In this document: one piece after another, positions 9,551 to 17,321 of the stretch
Numbering within the stretch: position 1 is the first letter of the stretch
Layout: each line of letters starts with the position of its first letter
Source: Bacteroides neonati
GTDB lineage: Bacteria > Bacteroidota > Bacteroidia > Bacteroidales > Bacteroidaceae
NCBI RefSeq assembly: GCF_000499785.1
Contig: NZ_HG726023.1
Span: forward strand, 188,534 to 252,533
Direction of reading: 5' to 3'
Length of the DNA: 64,000 nucleotides
The notes under the pieces: model-generated
Databases searched by the model: none
What the model saw: only the letters and a program-made list of their open reading frames with translations
Told to the model about the DNA's origin: nothing
Made by a program: the position numbers and the translations under genes

Positions 9551-10584
9551 AAAACGATAGTCACCATAGCGTACACACAGGGCACAGAGGTTTTCGAGGC
9601 ATAACCTCCGTGACTTCTGCATACGCTATGGTGAACACTCTTGCAGGCATACTCCTTGTTTTGCTGCTTACCGCCTGCCACTATCCGCTCCCCGATCTTT
9701 CGTCCGATACACTGACCGAGCATACCAAAGATTCGCTGACCTATCTCCACGAACGCCACTATACGTACAACACTAACTTTGAGGTACAAGCCGACTCGGT
9801 TGTGCTTGAACGCTTGCCGATCAAGGACTCCTTCTTCAGTCTTCACAAAGGCGATAGGGTCGTGGTGGCGGAGTTTGCTGTTCATCCGGCGGACAGTGTC
9901 GACAGCATTTGGGTGAAGCTGGCGCACACGCAAGAGGAGCAGGGCTGGGTGCGCGAGAAGGAGCTTATTCACTCTTTTGTGCCTACCGATAGCATTTCGC
10001 AGTTCATCTACCTTTTTAGCGATACCCATGCGTCGTACTTCGTGGTTATCTTCGCCCTGTTTGTGGGTGTGTATCTGTTTCGCGCTTTCAGGCGTAAGCA
10101 GTTGCAATTGGTCTATTTCAATGACATCGATAGCCTCTATCCGCTACTGCTCTGCCTACTGATGGCTTTCAGTGCTACGCTTTACGAGAGTATGCAGGTG
10201 TTCGTGCCCGATACGTGGCAGCACTTCTACTTCAATCCCACGCTGTCGCCTTTCAAGGTTCCGCTCGTGCTGTCTATCTTTCTGCTCAGTATCTGGTGTT
10301 TTATCGTACTGGTGCTTGCCGTGCTCGACGACCTGTTCCGGCAGCTCACCCCGGCAGCGGCGGTGTTTTATCTGCTGGGCTTGATGTCGTGCTGTATATT
10401 CTGTTATTTCTTCTTCATCCTGACCACGCACATCTACATCGGCTACCTCTTTCTCGGATGCTTTCTATGGCTGTTTGTAAGCCGCTTGCGCACACACAAA
10501 GGGTATATGTACCGTTGTGGCAACTGTGGAGGCAAGTTACGCGAGAAAGGTGTATGCCCACACTGCGGAGCTATCAACGAATAA
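9547..10584 (+). CDS. lipoprotein-like membrane protein with C-terminal zinc ribbon
   Basis: Function unknown. The ATG at 9547 overlaps the upstream stop (ATGA) and gives 345 residues. An in-frame ATG at 9628 gives MVNTLAGILLVLLLTAC, a textbook lipoprotein signal with lipobox L-T-A-C. The 27 codons between the two starts are made of a 74-bp palindromic repeat (see 9561-9634), so the natural start has probably been disturbed. A periplasmic SH3-like stretch follows (about 70-150, with HKGDRVVVAEF and GWVREKEL), then five or so membrane helices, then a cytoplasmic zinc ribbon CGNCGGKLREKGVCPHCG at the very end. Which start is used is undecided. Confidence 0.7.
   Translation: MKNDSHHSVHTGHRGFRGITSVTSAYAMVNTLAGILLVLLLTACHYPLPDLSSDTLTEHTKDSLTYLHERHYTYNTNFEVQADSVVLERLPIKDSFFSLHKGDRVVVAEFAVHPADSVDSIWVKLAHTQEEQGWVREKELIHSFVPTDSISQFIYLFSDTHASYFVVIFALFVGVYLFRAFRRKQLQLVYFNDIDSLYPLLLCLLMAFSATLYESMQVFVPDTWQHFYFNPTLSPFKVPLVLSIFLLSIWCFIVLVLAVLDDLFRQLTPAAAVFYLLGLMSCCIFCYFFFILTTHIYIGYLFLGCFLWLFVSRLRTHKGYMYRCGNCGGKLREKGVCPHCGAINE
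9561..9634. repeat. 74-bp palindromic MITE-like repeat related to the GxxExxY cassette ends
   Basis: TCACCATAGCGTA (9561-9573) and its exact reverse complement TACGCTATGGTGA (9622-9634) bracket a second imperfect inverted pair (GCACAGAGGTT and AACCTCCGTG). Each arm resembles the terminal repeat of the 15.3-15.8 kb cassette (TTCACCACAGAGGACACAGA...), about 26 of 31 positions for the left arm. The ATG at 9628 used by the lipoprotein signal peptide lies inside the right arm. Confidence 0.7.
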
Positions 10585-10629
10585 ACCATACGGATATCTG
10601 TCGGCTGCTGTGAACTATGCACACAAAAA

Positions 10630-10659
10630 AAGAGAGAAAGCCAACGAGCTTTCTCTCTT
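10630..10659 (-). terminator. intrinsic terminator of the TonB receptor operon
   Basis: AAGAGAGAAAG (10630-10640) pairs perfectly with CTTTCTCTCTT (10649-10659) around an 8-nt loop. On the minus strand the stem runs straight into a T-tract (10624-10631), so it terminates transcription from the receptor gene. Confidence 0.75.
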
Positions 10660-10713
10660 GATACGGTTCTGTCTCAACCTAATTCATGGTTGCGATAACA
10701 AATATGGAGTATA

Positions 10714-10749
10714 AAAGAGGAAAAGTCAAGCTTTTGCCTCTTTCTTTTT
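10714..10749 (+). terminator. intrinsic terminator of the metA operon
   Basis: AAAGAGG-AAAAG pairs with CTTTT-G-CCTCTTT (one bulged G, 5-nt loop), followed by TCTTTTT. It overlaps the stop codon of the convergent receptor gene. Confidence 0.65.
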
Positions 10750-13036
10750 AGAATCGGCAGCGAATATCTATGCCCAATTGCATGGGGCGACCTCGCTGTT
10801 CGAACCCGTTGCCCATTGACTCGAAGTAGAATGCTTCGTACTTCTTGTCGAGCGCATTGCGCACCCAGAGAGCAATTGCTCCATTACCCTTCTCGAAGCT
10901 GACCCGTCCGTTGAGCGTGCCGTAGAAGGCTTGGCTGGCTGCATTGTTCTCCGTCCAGTAGATGCGTCCGGCTGCGTTGTAGTTGGCGTTGAGCTGTACG
11001 CGGTCCAGCCAGTAGCGCGGAGCCAGCGTAAACAGGTACTGTGCACCCAGATTGAAGGTGTGCTTGGGCACGAAAGGCACGTAGTTGCCGTTGTAGTTCT
11101 CTTTCTCTTGGAGCGTGCCGCTTGGATCTTTCTTATAAATGACATAATCAGTAAACGTTGCATACGTATATCCATAACTACCGCTTAGGCTTAGTGCATC
11201 GGTGAGGTTGGTGCGTAAGGCCGCTTCCATACCGTAACTACGGCTTTTGCCGGCATTCACCGTGGTGCGTCCTAGTCCGCTGGCAGCAAATTGCGCTACC
11301 TGTTGGTCGCGAGTGTCCATATAAAACGCAGCAAGATCGGCTTGCAGCTTTCCGTCCCAAAGGGTGAGGTGGCTTCCCACTTCGTAGTTCCAGGAGTATT
11401 CTGGTTTGTAGCTGATGGTAGCTTCAATCTCTTCGGCGGTAGGCTTAGTAGGGCGGGCCTGCATCAACTGTCCGCTGATAAGATCCGAGAACATCTGAAT
11501 ATTATACCCCCCCGAGCGGTATCCGCGACTGGCCGAGGCATAGATGTTGTTCAATCTGTCGAAGTTATATTTCAGGGCAAATTTAGGCAATAGTTGCAGA
11601 TAATCGTTGGAGGCATTGCCGATGAACTCGGCGTTGCGAGCTCCGGGACGTCCCATCATGACGTAGTTTAGTGCAGCTGATGAGTTGTAGTCGATCTTTA
11701 TCTTTTCGTAGTCGAGTCGCAACCCAACGGTAGCAGATAGCCCTTCGAAAAGTACATCGTTGAATACCGACTGATGAAAAAGGGCAGTACCCATGGACGG
11801 GGTGCCAAATTGTCCCGGGATGGGCATTGCGCTGTCGGTAAGCTTAATTTTTACCGGTGATTCTGCCATGGCCTGATCCATCAACTGTTGAATCATGCCG
11901 ATGCCGTCTTTCTTGAACGTAACCGGTGCGTTCGTATCGAGCCATTGGTAGAATCCGAAAGCACCCGTCACCCAATCCCACCGGCGGTTGTTGCCACTGC
12001 TCTTGAAGGTTATTTCCTCGGTTAGTGTGTTTTGACGCTGCTTCTGTTCGAGCGTATAGGTATCGTCGCGCAAGAAGTCCTGATCGATGAACATCCGGTC
12101 TTTGAGGTGCTGAAATCCGGTGACCGAACTCAGCACGAACCCGTTGCCCTGATACTCGAGGTTCAATCCCGCATTGAGCAGGTTGCGGTAGTAACTGCTG
12201 GCATCGTTGTTGGTTATCTTGCCGATGTCGTCGGCGTGTCTCTCTGCCTTGGGGTTGGTGGCTCCGGTGTAGAAATACGGGTATCCGCCCTGATCGCTGT
12301 ATTCGTAGCTCACGTTGAGGTCGAGCTTGAGGTTTTCGGTAGGTAGATAAATGCCGCGGAAGCGTCCGCCTGCCGCATTGATTTTGTCCACTCGCTTGCC
12401 CGTATCGCTGTGCTTGAAGAATCCGCCCGCATGCTCGTAGAACCCTCCGGTCGAGAATGCGAATTTATCCGACGAGCGGTGATAATGTGTCACCGATGCA
12501 TTGTAGTTGTTGTACGTTCCTGCGCTCAGTCTCAGATCGGTTCCCTGATAGGTGAAGGGTGATTTGGTGTGTACTTTGATGAGTCCCCCCATCGTGTTGC
12601 GTCCGTAGAGCGTGCCCTGCGGTCCGCGAAGCACGTCGATACGCTCGATGTCGGAGTAGTTGAAGTCGAAAGCCGATTTGTCGATGTATGGCACATTGTC
12701 TACGTACAGCCCTACCGAAGGTGTGTTGATGCGCGACCCGATGCCGCGGATGTAGATGGCCGAGGTGAGCTTCGATCCGTAGTCGGGGATGAAGATATTG
12801 GGAACTACCGAGGTGAGGTCTTTGATCGATTTCACCTGATTGGCTTGCATGTCTTTTTGCGACAGCAGCGTCACGGCTGTGGGTTGTTGGCGTAGCTTGC
12901 GGTTCTCTTTGGGCGAGGCTATTACTACAATCTCTTCCACGTCTACCACTTTGAGGGTGTCTTTGGGAAGGTCTTCGGCCCATGCGCTTCCTGTCGCCAG
13001 AAGCGTAAGCCCAATAAGCAATGTGTTTCTTTTCAT
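10748..13036 (-). CDS. TonB-dependent outer-membrane receptor
   Basis: A 762-residue TonB-dependent receptor of the siderophore/FecA-like kind rather than SusC-like. A cleavable signal peptide (MKRNTLLIGLTLLATGSAWA) is followed by a TonB-box-like E-E-I-V-V-I-A-S. The plug domain has P-T-A-V-T-L-L-S and IERIDVLRGPQGTLYGRNT, and a 22-strand-type barrel ends in the aromatic residue F (G-I-D-I-R-C-R-F). The start is set at MKRN (13036); the in-frame extension upstream reads through the intergenic region. It lies 66 bp behind the LuxR-type gene and is probably co-transcribed with it and the oxidoreductase. The substrate (iron chelate, haem or other) is unknown. Confidence 0.92.
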   Translation of the reverse strand: MKRNTLLIGLTLLATGSAWAEDLPKDTLKVVDVEEIVVIASPKENRKLRQQPTAVTLLSQKDMQANQVKSIKDLTSVVPNIFIPDYGSKLTSAIYIRGIGSRINTPSVGLYVDNVPYIDKSAFDFNYSDIERIDVLRGPQGTLYGRNTMGGLIKVHTKSPFTYQGTDLRLSAGTYNNYNASVTHYHRSSDKFAFSTGGFYEHAGGFFKHSDTGKRVDKINAAGGRFRGIYLPTENLKLDLNVSYEYSDQGGYPYFYTGATNPKAERHADDIGKITNNDASSYYRNLLNAGLNLEYQGNGFVLSSVTGFQHLKDRMFIDQDFLRDDTYTLEQKQRQNTLTEEITFKSSGNNRRWDWVTGAFGFYQWLDTNAPVTFKKDGIGMIQQLMDQAMAESPVKIKLTDSAMPIPGQFGTPSMGTALFHQSVFNDVLFEGLSATVGLRLDYEKIKIDYNSSAALNYVMMGRPGARNAEFIGNASNDYLQLLPKFALKYNFDRLNNIYASASRGYRSGGYNIQMFSDLISGQLMQARPTKPTAEEIEATISYKPEYSWNYEVGSHLTLWDGKLQADLAAFYMDTRDQQVAQFAASGLGRTTVNAGKSRSYGMEAALRTNLTDALSLSGSYGYTYATFTDYVIYKKDPSGTLQEKENYNGNYVPFVPKHTFNLGAQYLFTLAPRYWLDRVQLNANYNAAGRIYWTENNAASQAFYGTLNGRVSFEKGNGAIALWVRNALDKKYEAFYFESMGNGFEQRGRPMQLGIDIRCRF

Positions 13037-13102
13037 TGATTTATTCTTTTGTTTGCAAAGTAACAAGAAAAGTACGGGTTGCACAATCCTCATTTATTAG
13101 GA

Positions 13103-13708
13103 TTATATACGATCGGCTTCAATGTATCCATTCATTACCGCGTAGATGGTTAGTCCCGACACCGACTTGATGCCGAGCTTCTCGGTGATGTTCTTGCGGT
13201 GAGTGATGACGGTGGTGAGACTGATATTTAGCTTGTCGGCAATCTCTTTGTTGATTAACCCTTTGGTTAGTAGTGCCAATACCTCTATCTCGCGGGCAGA
13301 GAGATCGTGCTCGCCCGTGCCCGAACCACCGTGCGGATGTCCGGTTGCGGTGGTGTGCTCGTTGTGGTGTGCATGCTGATGCAGTTTGAGAATATCCTTT
13401 ACCAGTTGCTCTTCGGTTTGATAGATGTTGAGCGTCGGTACATTGGCCAGTTGCAACGGCTGACTCTCTCCGCCTGCTAACACAATGGTCTTGGGTCGGC
13501 GGGGCAGGAAGAAGGCCGTATGCTCTATGTAGATCTGTGCCGAGATGAAGTAGTGTGCATACATATCGGGCGTGTCGTCCATCAGCTCTGCGAAGCTGCT
13601 GAACGACCGTATTGTTGCCACCGGAATCATCCGTTCCAGAATACCGGTCAGTCCGATGGTCGTCAGTGTGTTAGGCTCTACGATAGCAATTTCGGGTGCG
13701 TGTTTCAT
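13103..13708 (-). CDS. LuxR/NarL-type regulator with degenerate receiver and His-rich linker
   Basis: A 201-residue DNA-binding regulator. The N-terminal ~100 residues look like a response-regulator receiver (EIAIVEPNTLTTIGL), but the usual phospho-acceptor Asp position near residue 55 reads H-Y-F-I-S-A-Q, so canonical phosphorylation is unlikely. Residues 110-134 hold eight histidines (H-Q-H-A-H-H-N-E-H ... G-H-P-H-G-G). The C-terminal GerE/LuxR helix-turn-helix is intact (LSAREIEVLALLTKGLINKE, then TVITHRKNITEKLGI). It sits 4 bp after the oxidoreductase and before the TonB receptor, so control of that receptor by a metal or haem signal is a reasonable inference, not shown. Confidence 0.85.
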   Translation of the reverse strand: MKHAPEIAIVEPNTLTTIGLTGILERMIPVATIRSFSSFAELMDDTPDMYAHYFISAQIYIEHTAFFLPRRPKTIVLAGGESQPLQLANVPTLNIYQTEEQLVKDILKLHQHAHHNEHTTATGHPHGGSGTGEHDLSAREIEVLALLTKGLINKEIADKLNISLTTVITHRKNITEKLGIKSVSGLTIYAVMNGYIEADRI

Positions 13709-13712
13709 GTTG

Positions 13713-15281
13713 TTATTTAGTTAAGTAAGTAGCTGCTGCTTCGGCACATCGCTCGCCGTCGATGCCTGCCGATACGATTCCTCCGGCATAACCGGCTCCT
13801 TCGCCGCAAGGGAATAGTCCGCTTAGGTCGACGTGTTGCAAGGTATCCTTATCGCGCACAATGCGTACGGGCGAGGAGGTACGTGTTTCTACGCCGATCA
13901 TCACCGCCTCGTTGGTGAGGAAGCCGTGGCTCATTCGTCCGAACTGCTGGAAGCCTTGTTGCAGTCGACGGCTCACGAAGTCGGGCAAACAGAAGTGCAG
14001 CGGCGAAGAGATCAATCCCGGGCTGTACGATGTTTCGGGCAGGTCGTAGCTTAGTTTCTTGCGGGTGAAGTCGGTCATGCGCTGTGCCGGAGCCGTTTGG
14101 CGCATACCGCCCTGCAACCAGCTCTGCCGTTCCATCTCCTCCTGAAAGCGGAGTACCGAAAGCACGTCCCCTTGGGTAGCTCCCTCGCCGAGGGGGATGT
14201 CTTCGGGGCGCACCTCGACTACCATGCCGGAGTTGCTCCATTTCGATCCACGGTTCGAGGGCGACATACCGTTGACCACCACCTGCTCCGGGCCGCTTGC
14301 CGCAGGAACTACAAAGCCGCCGGGGCACATACAGAAGCTGTACACGCCGCGCTCCTCGACCTGAGTCACGAAGCTGTATTCGGCAGCAGGCAGAAACTCG
14401 CCACGCCCCTTGCTGCGGTGATACTGTATCTGGTCGATCAGCTCGGCGGGATGCTCCAGACGCACGCCTACGGCAATACCCTTGGGTTCCATCGCTACGT
14501 TGTGGTCAGCCAGCCAGCGGTACACATCGCGTGCCGAGTGTCCGGTAGCCAGAATTACCGGGCCGAGGAAGGTTTTGCCGGTGTTGGTTTCGATTCCTGC
14601 CACCTTGTTTTTGTCGATGATGAGGCTCTCCATCCGCGTTTCGAAGTGCACCTCGCCACCACAACCGATGATGGTGTTGCGCATATTCTCGATGACGCGC
14701 GGCAGCTTGTCGGTTCCGATATGCGGATGCGCATCGGCAAGGATAGCCGTCGAGGCTCCGTGCTGACAGAATACGTGCATGATCTTGTCCGTATTGCCGC
14801 GCTTCTTGCTCCTTGTGTAGAGTTTTCCGTCCGAGTATGCGCCGGCACCGCCCTCTCCGAAGCTGTAGTTCGATTCGGGGTTCACGCTGTGCTCGCGGCT
14901 GATGAGCGCAAGGTCTTTCTTGCGTTCGCGCACATCTTTGCCTCGCTCCACCACCACGGGGCGCAGACCGAGTTCGATCAGGCGCAGGGCGGCAAACAGT
15001 CCGCCGGGTCCGGCACCGACCACAATCACTTGCGGCTTGCCCTCGACGTTGGGATATACGGTTTGGGGATACTCGTCGTCGGTAGGGGTTTCGTTCAGAT
15101 AAACACGCACTTTCAGGTTCACGTAGATGATGCGTTGGCGCGCATCGATGCTTCGTTTCAGTACCCGAATGGCGGTAATCTCTTTGGGGTCGATCCCTTT
15201 TTCTTTGCCTAAGTAAGTTTTCAGGGTTTGCTCCTGAGCTGCAATCTCGGGGAGAATGCGTAGTTGGTATTCTTGTATCAT
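13713..15281 (-). CDS. FAD-dependent dehydrogenase (COG2509-type)
   Basis: A 522-residue flavoprotein. The central Rossmann motif VIVVGAGPGGLFAALRL (about residues 85-101) binds FAD. Y-S-F-G-E-G-G-A-G-A-Y-S-D-G-K-L and VILATGHSARDVYRWL are typical of the family of uncharacterised NAD(P)/FAD dehydrogenases. A ~80-residue N-terminal domain precedes the nucleotide fold. Substrate unknown. It is first of a three-gene run with the LuxR-type regulator and the TonB receptor. The ATG lies only 3 nt from the end of the GxxExxY cassette, so the cassette now supplies its 5' leader. Confidence 0.87.
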   Translation of the reverse strand: MIQEYQLRILPEIAAQEQTLKTYLGKEKGIDPKEITAIRVLKRSIDARQRIIYVNLKVRVYLNETPTDDEYPQTVYPNVEGKPQVIVVGAGPGGLFAALRLIELGLRPVVVERGKDVRERKKDLALISREHSVNPESNYSFGEGGAGAYSDGKLYTRSKKRGNTDKIMHVFCQHGASTAILADAHPHIGTDKLPRVIENMRNTIIGCGGEVHFETRMESLIIDKNKVAGIETNTGKTFLGPVILATGHSARDVYRWLADHNVAMEPKGIAVGVRLEHPAELIDQIQYHRSKGRGEFLPAAEYSFVTQVEERGVYSFCMCPGGFVVPAASGPEQVVVNGMSPSNRGSKWSNSGMVVEVRPEDIPLGEGATQGDVLSVLRFQEEMERQSWLQGGMRQTAPAQRMTDFTRKKLSYDLPETSYSPGLISSPLHFCLPDFVSRRLQQGFQQFGRMSHGFLTNEAVMIGVETRTSSPVRIVRDKDTLQHVDLSGLFPCGEGAGYAGGIVSAGIDGERCAEAAATYLTK

Positions 15282-15284
15282 ACG

Positions 15285-15762
15285 TTCACCACAGAGGACA
15301 CAGAGGTCACAGAGTGTTTTTGTTTTTAATGTTTATACTATAAAACGTTTAATGCCATGTCTCAAACTCGGTACGTTGAAGTTGAGAAGCAGGCCATAAT
15401 TGATTTTGCTGAGCTTCATGTAAGTGAGGATTTGGGCAGCGTGTACCGGCAAGAGCTGTTCCACGCTTTTCAGCTCGATGATTAATTGGTTATCGACCAG
15501 TAGGTCAATCCTGTAACCATCATCCAGTATCATCTCTTTATAATGAATAGGGAGTTTCTTCTGACGCTCTATGATGATACCGTGTTCTTTGAGCTCCTGA
15601 AACAGACAGGCTTCGTAGATACTCTCTAATAAACCGGCTCCTAATTGAGTATGTACCTCAAAGGCTAATCCGAGTACCTTGTTCGTCAGTTCATTTATTT
15701 CTCTCATATCTCCTTGTTTTACTTATTATACCCTCTGTGCCCTCTGTGTCCTCTGTGGTGAA
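15285..15762 (-). mobile_element. GxxExxY cassette with ~30-bp terminal inverted repeats
   Basis: A 478-bp unit. The left end 15285-15314 begins TTCACCACAGAGGACACAGA. The right end, on the opposite strand from 15762 down to 15731, begins with the same 20 bases; overall 29 of 30 bases agree. Each arm is itself three imperfect copies of an ACAGAGG-type heptamer-octamer. The only gene inside encodes a GxxExxY protein. One end is 1 bp from the radA stop and the other 3 bp from the oxidoreductase ATG, as if the unit dropped between two adjacent genes. No clear target duplication is seen and no transposase is encoded. Confidence 0.7.
15333..15707 (-). CDS. GxxExxY family protein
   Basis: A 124-residue protein of the GxxExxY family (PF13366-type), named for the motif visible here as G-L-L-E-S-I-Y at about residues 24-30. 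The rest is also typical: RQKKLPIHYKEMILDDGYRI, D-L-L-V-D-N-Q-L-I-I-E-L-K, and a terminal LLLNFNVPSLRHGIKR. The D...E-x-K pattern within a short beta-rich core resembles PD-(D/E)xK nucleases, which is an inference. No function has been firmly established for the family. It is enclosed by terminal inverted repeats, which suggests it travels as a small cassette. Confidence 0.88.
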   Translation of the reverse strand: MREINELTNKVLGLAFEVHTQLGAGLLESIYEACLFQELKEHGIIIERQKKLPIHYKEMILDDGYRIDLLVDNQLIIELKSVEQLLPVHAAQILTYMKLSKINYGLLLNFNVPSLRHGIKRFIV

Positions 15763-15763
15763 G

Positions 15764-17134
15764 TCATCCGAACAGCGCCCTGAAAGCCTCTTCAACTTTC
15801 CGCACCGGCACCAGTTCGATCTTCATCTTCTTCGTATCAACTCCTTGCAGGTTGTGCTTGGGCAAGATAATCCGTTTAAATCCCAGCTTCTCTGCCTCGC
15901 CAATGCGCTGCTCAATGCGATTCACCGGACGGATCTCGCCCGATAGCCCGATCTCTCCCGCCATGCAAATGCCCGGCTCGATGGCGGCATCCATGTTCGA
16001 CGAAAGAATGGCACTGATTACGGCGAGGTCGATGGCAGGGTCGTTCACCTTCAGTCCGCCGGCAATGTTGAGGAATACATCCTTCTGTGCCAGCTTAAAA
16101 CCGACCCGCTTTTCGAGCACGGCGAGCAACATATTCATGCGTCGCAGGTCGAAGCCGGTTGCCGAACGTTGCGGATTGCCGTACACAGCCGAGCTGACCA
16201 GTGCCTGCGTCTCGATTAGAAACGGGCGTACGCCTTCGATGGCCGAGGCGATGGCGACACCGCTCATGCCTTCGTGGTCTTGCGACAGCAGCAGTTCGGA
16301 TGGGTTACTCACTTGCCGCAGCCCGTCTTGCCGCATCTCGTAGATGCCCAGCTCGGCCGTACTGCCGAAGCGGTTCTTGATGCTGCGCAAGATGCGGTAT
16401 AGGTGGTGCTGATCGCCTTCGAACTGCAACACCGTGTCTACGATGTGTTCCAGTACCTTGGGGCCGGCAATGCTTCCTTCCTTATTAATATGTCCGATCA
16501 GCAGCACGGCGGTATGCGTCTCCTTGGCAAACCGCAGAATCGATGCCGCACATTCGCGCACCTGAGCGATGCTTCCGGGCGACGATTCGATGCTCTCGGT
16601 CGAGATGGTCTGTATCGAGTCGATAATAATCAGGTCGGGGGTGGTATTCTTGATGTGTACGTAAATCTGTTCGAGCGATGTTTCGCAAACAATGAGGCAG
16701 TTGCCGTGGTGCTGCGCTTGCAGACGGTCGGCACGCAGTTTCAATTGTCGGGCACTCTCTTCGCCCGAGATATACAGAATACGCTTCTCGGGTATGCGCA
16801 AGATGGTTTGCAACACCAAGGTCGATTTGCCGATGCCCGGCTCGCCGCCGATCAGCACCAGAGAACCTTGCACCAGTCCGCCGCCGAGTACACGGTTCAG
16901 CTCCTCGTCGTGCAGGTCGATGCGCGGTTCGTCGTCCGCTTCAATCTCGTTGAGGGTGATGGGTTTGGGCTTGGCCGTTTCGATGCCCGATACGGGACGC
17001 TTGTTCGGTACTTCTTTGCGCACGATCTCTTCTACGTACGTATTCCATTCTCCGCACGAGAGGCATTTGCCCACCCACTTGGGCGAATCTTGTCCGCAGT
17101 TACTGCATACATAAACGGTTTTCTCTTTGGCCAT
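15764..17134 (-). CDS. radA: DNA repair protein RadA (Sms)
   Basis: RecA-related branch-migration ATPase for recombination intermediates. The N-terminal zinc finger is CSNCGQDSPKWVGKCLSCGEW. The Walker A is GGEPGIGKST (about residues 98-107) and the RadA-specific motif KNRFGST is at about 250. The C-terminal Lon-like domain contains DVFLNIAGGLKVNDPAIDLA. The start is put at MAKEKTVYVC (17134), giving 456 residues, the family norm. It is followed directly by the inserted GxxExxY cassette. Confidence 0.96.
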   Translation of the reverse strand: MAKEKTVYVCSNCGQDSPKWVGKCLSCGEWNTYVEEIVRKEVPNKRPVSGIETAKPKPITLNEIEADDEPRIDLHDEELNRVLGGGLVQGSLVLIGGEPGIGKSTLVLQTILRIPEKRILYISGEESARQLKLRADRLQAQHHGNCLIVCETSLEQIYVHIKNTTPDLIIIDSIQTISTESIESSPGSIAQVRECAASILRFAKETHTAVLLIGHINKEGSIAGPKVLEHIVDTVLQFEGDQHHLYRILRSIKNRFGSTAELGIYEMRQDGLRQVSNPSELLLSQDHEGMSGVAIASAIEGVRPFLIETQALVSSAVYGNPQRSATGFDLRRMNMLLAVLEKRVGFKLAQKDVFLNIAGGLKVNDPAIDLAVISAILSSNMDAAIEPGICMAGEIGLSGEIRPVNRIEQRIGEAEKLGFKRIILPKHNLQGVDTKKMKIELVPVRKVEEAFRALFG

Positions 17135-17260
17135 GGAGGGATCAATTTGATAAATAGCCTCCAAAAGTACTTAATTTCTCCTATTCTACCATCATGATCG
17201 GTGAGATAACTGCCGATGAGTGAGTAAATAACCTCCGATCTGCCGGGTAAAAGGAAAAAG

Positions 17261-17295
17261 GGTCGGAACCTTTGCCCCGAATGGTCGGAACCTTT
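17261..17295. repeat. 22-bp-spaced direct repeat between radA and asparaginase
   Basis: GGTCGGAACCTTT occurs at 17261-17273 and again at 17283-17295. The copies contain a near-palindromic GGTCGGAACC. Placement just after the asparaginase stop on the minus strand suggests a 3'-end or regulatory repeat. Function unknown. Confidence 0.45.
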
Positions 17296-17321
17296 AGGTA
17301 CGATGCTCCGATGCGTTGAAC

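Noticed and set aside
14097-15212. 371-codon open frame antisense to the FAD oxidoreductase
   Set aside because: Shadow frame; the opposite strand has the Rossmann motif and normal codon use.
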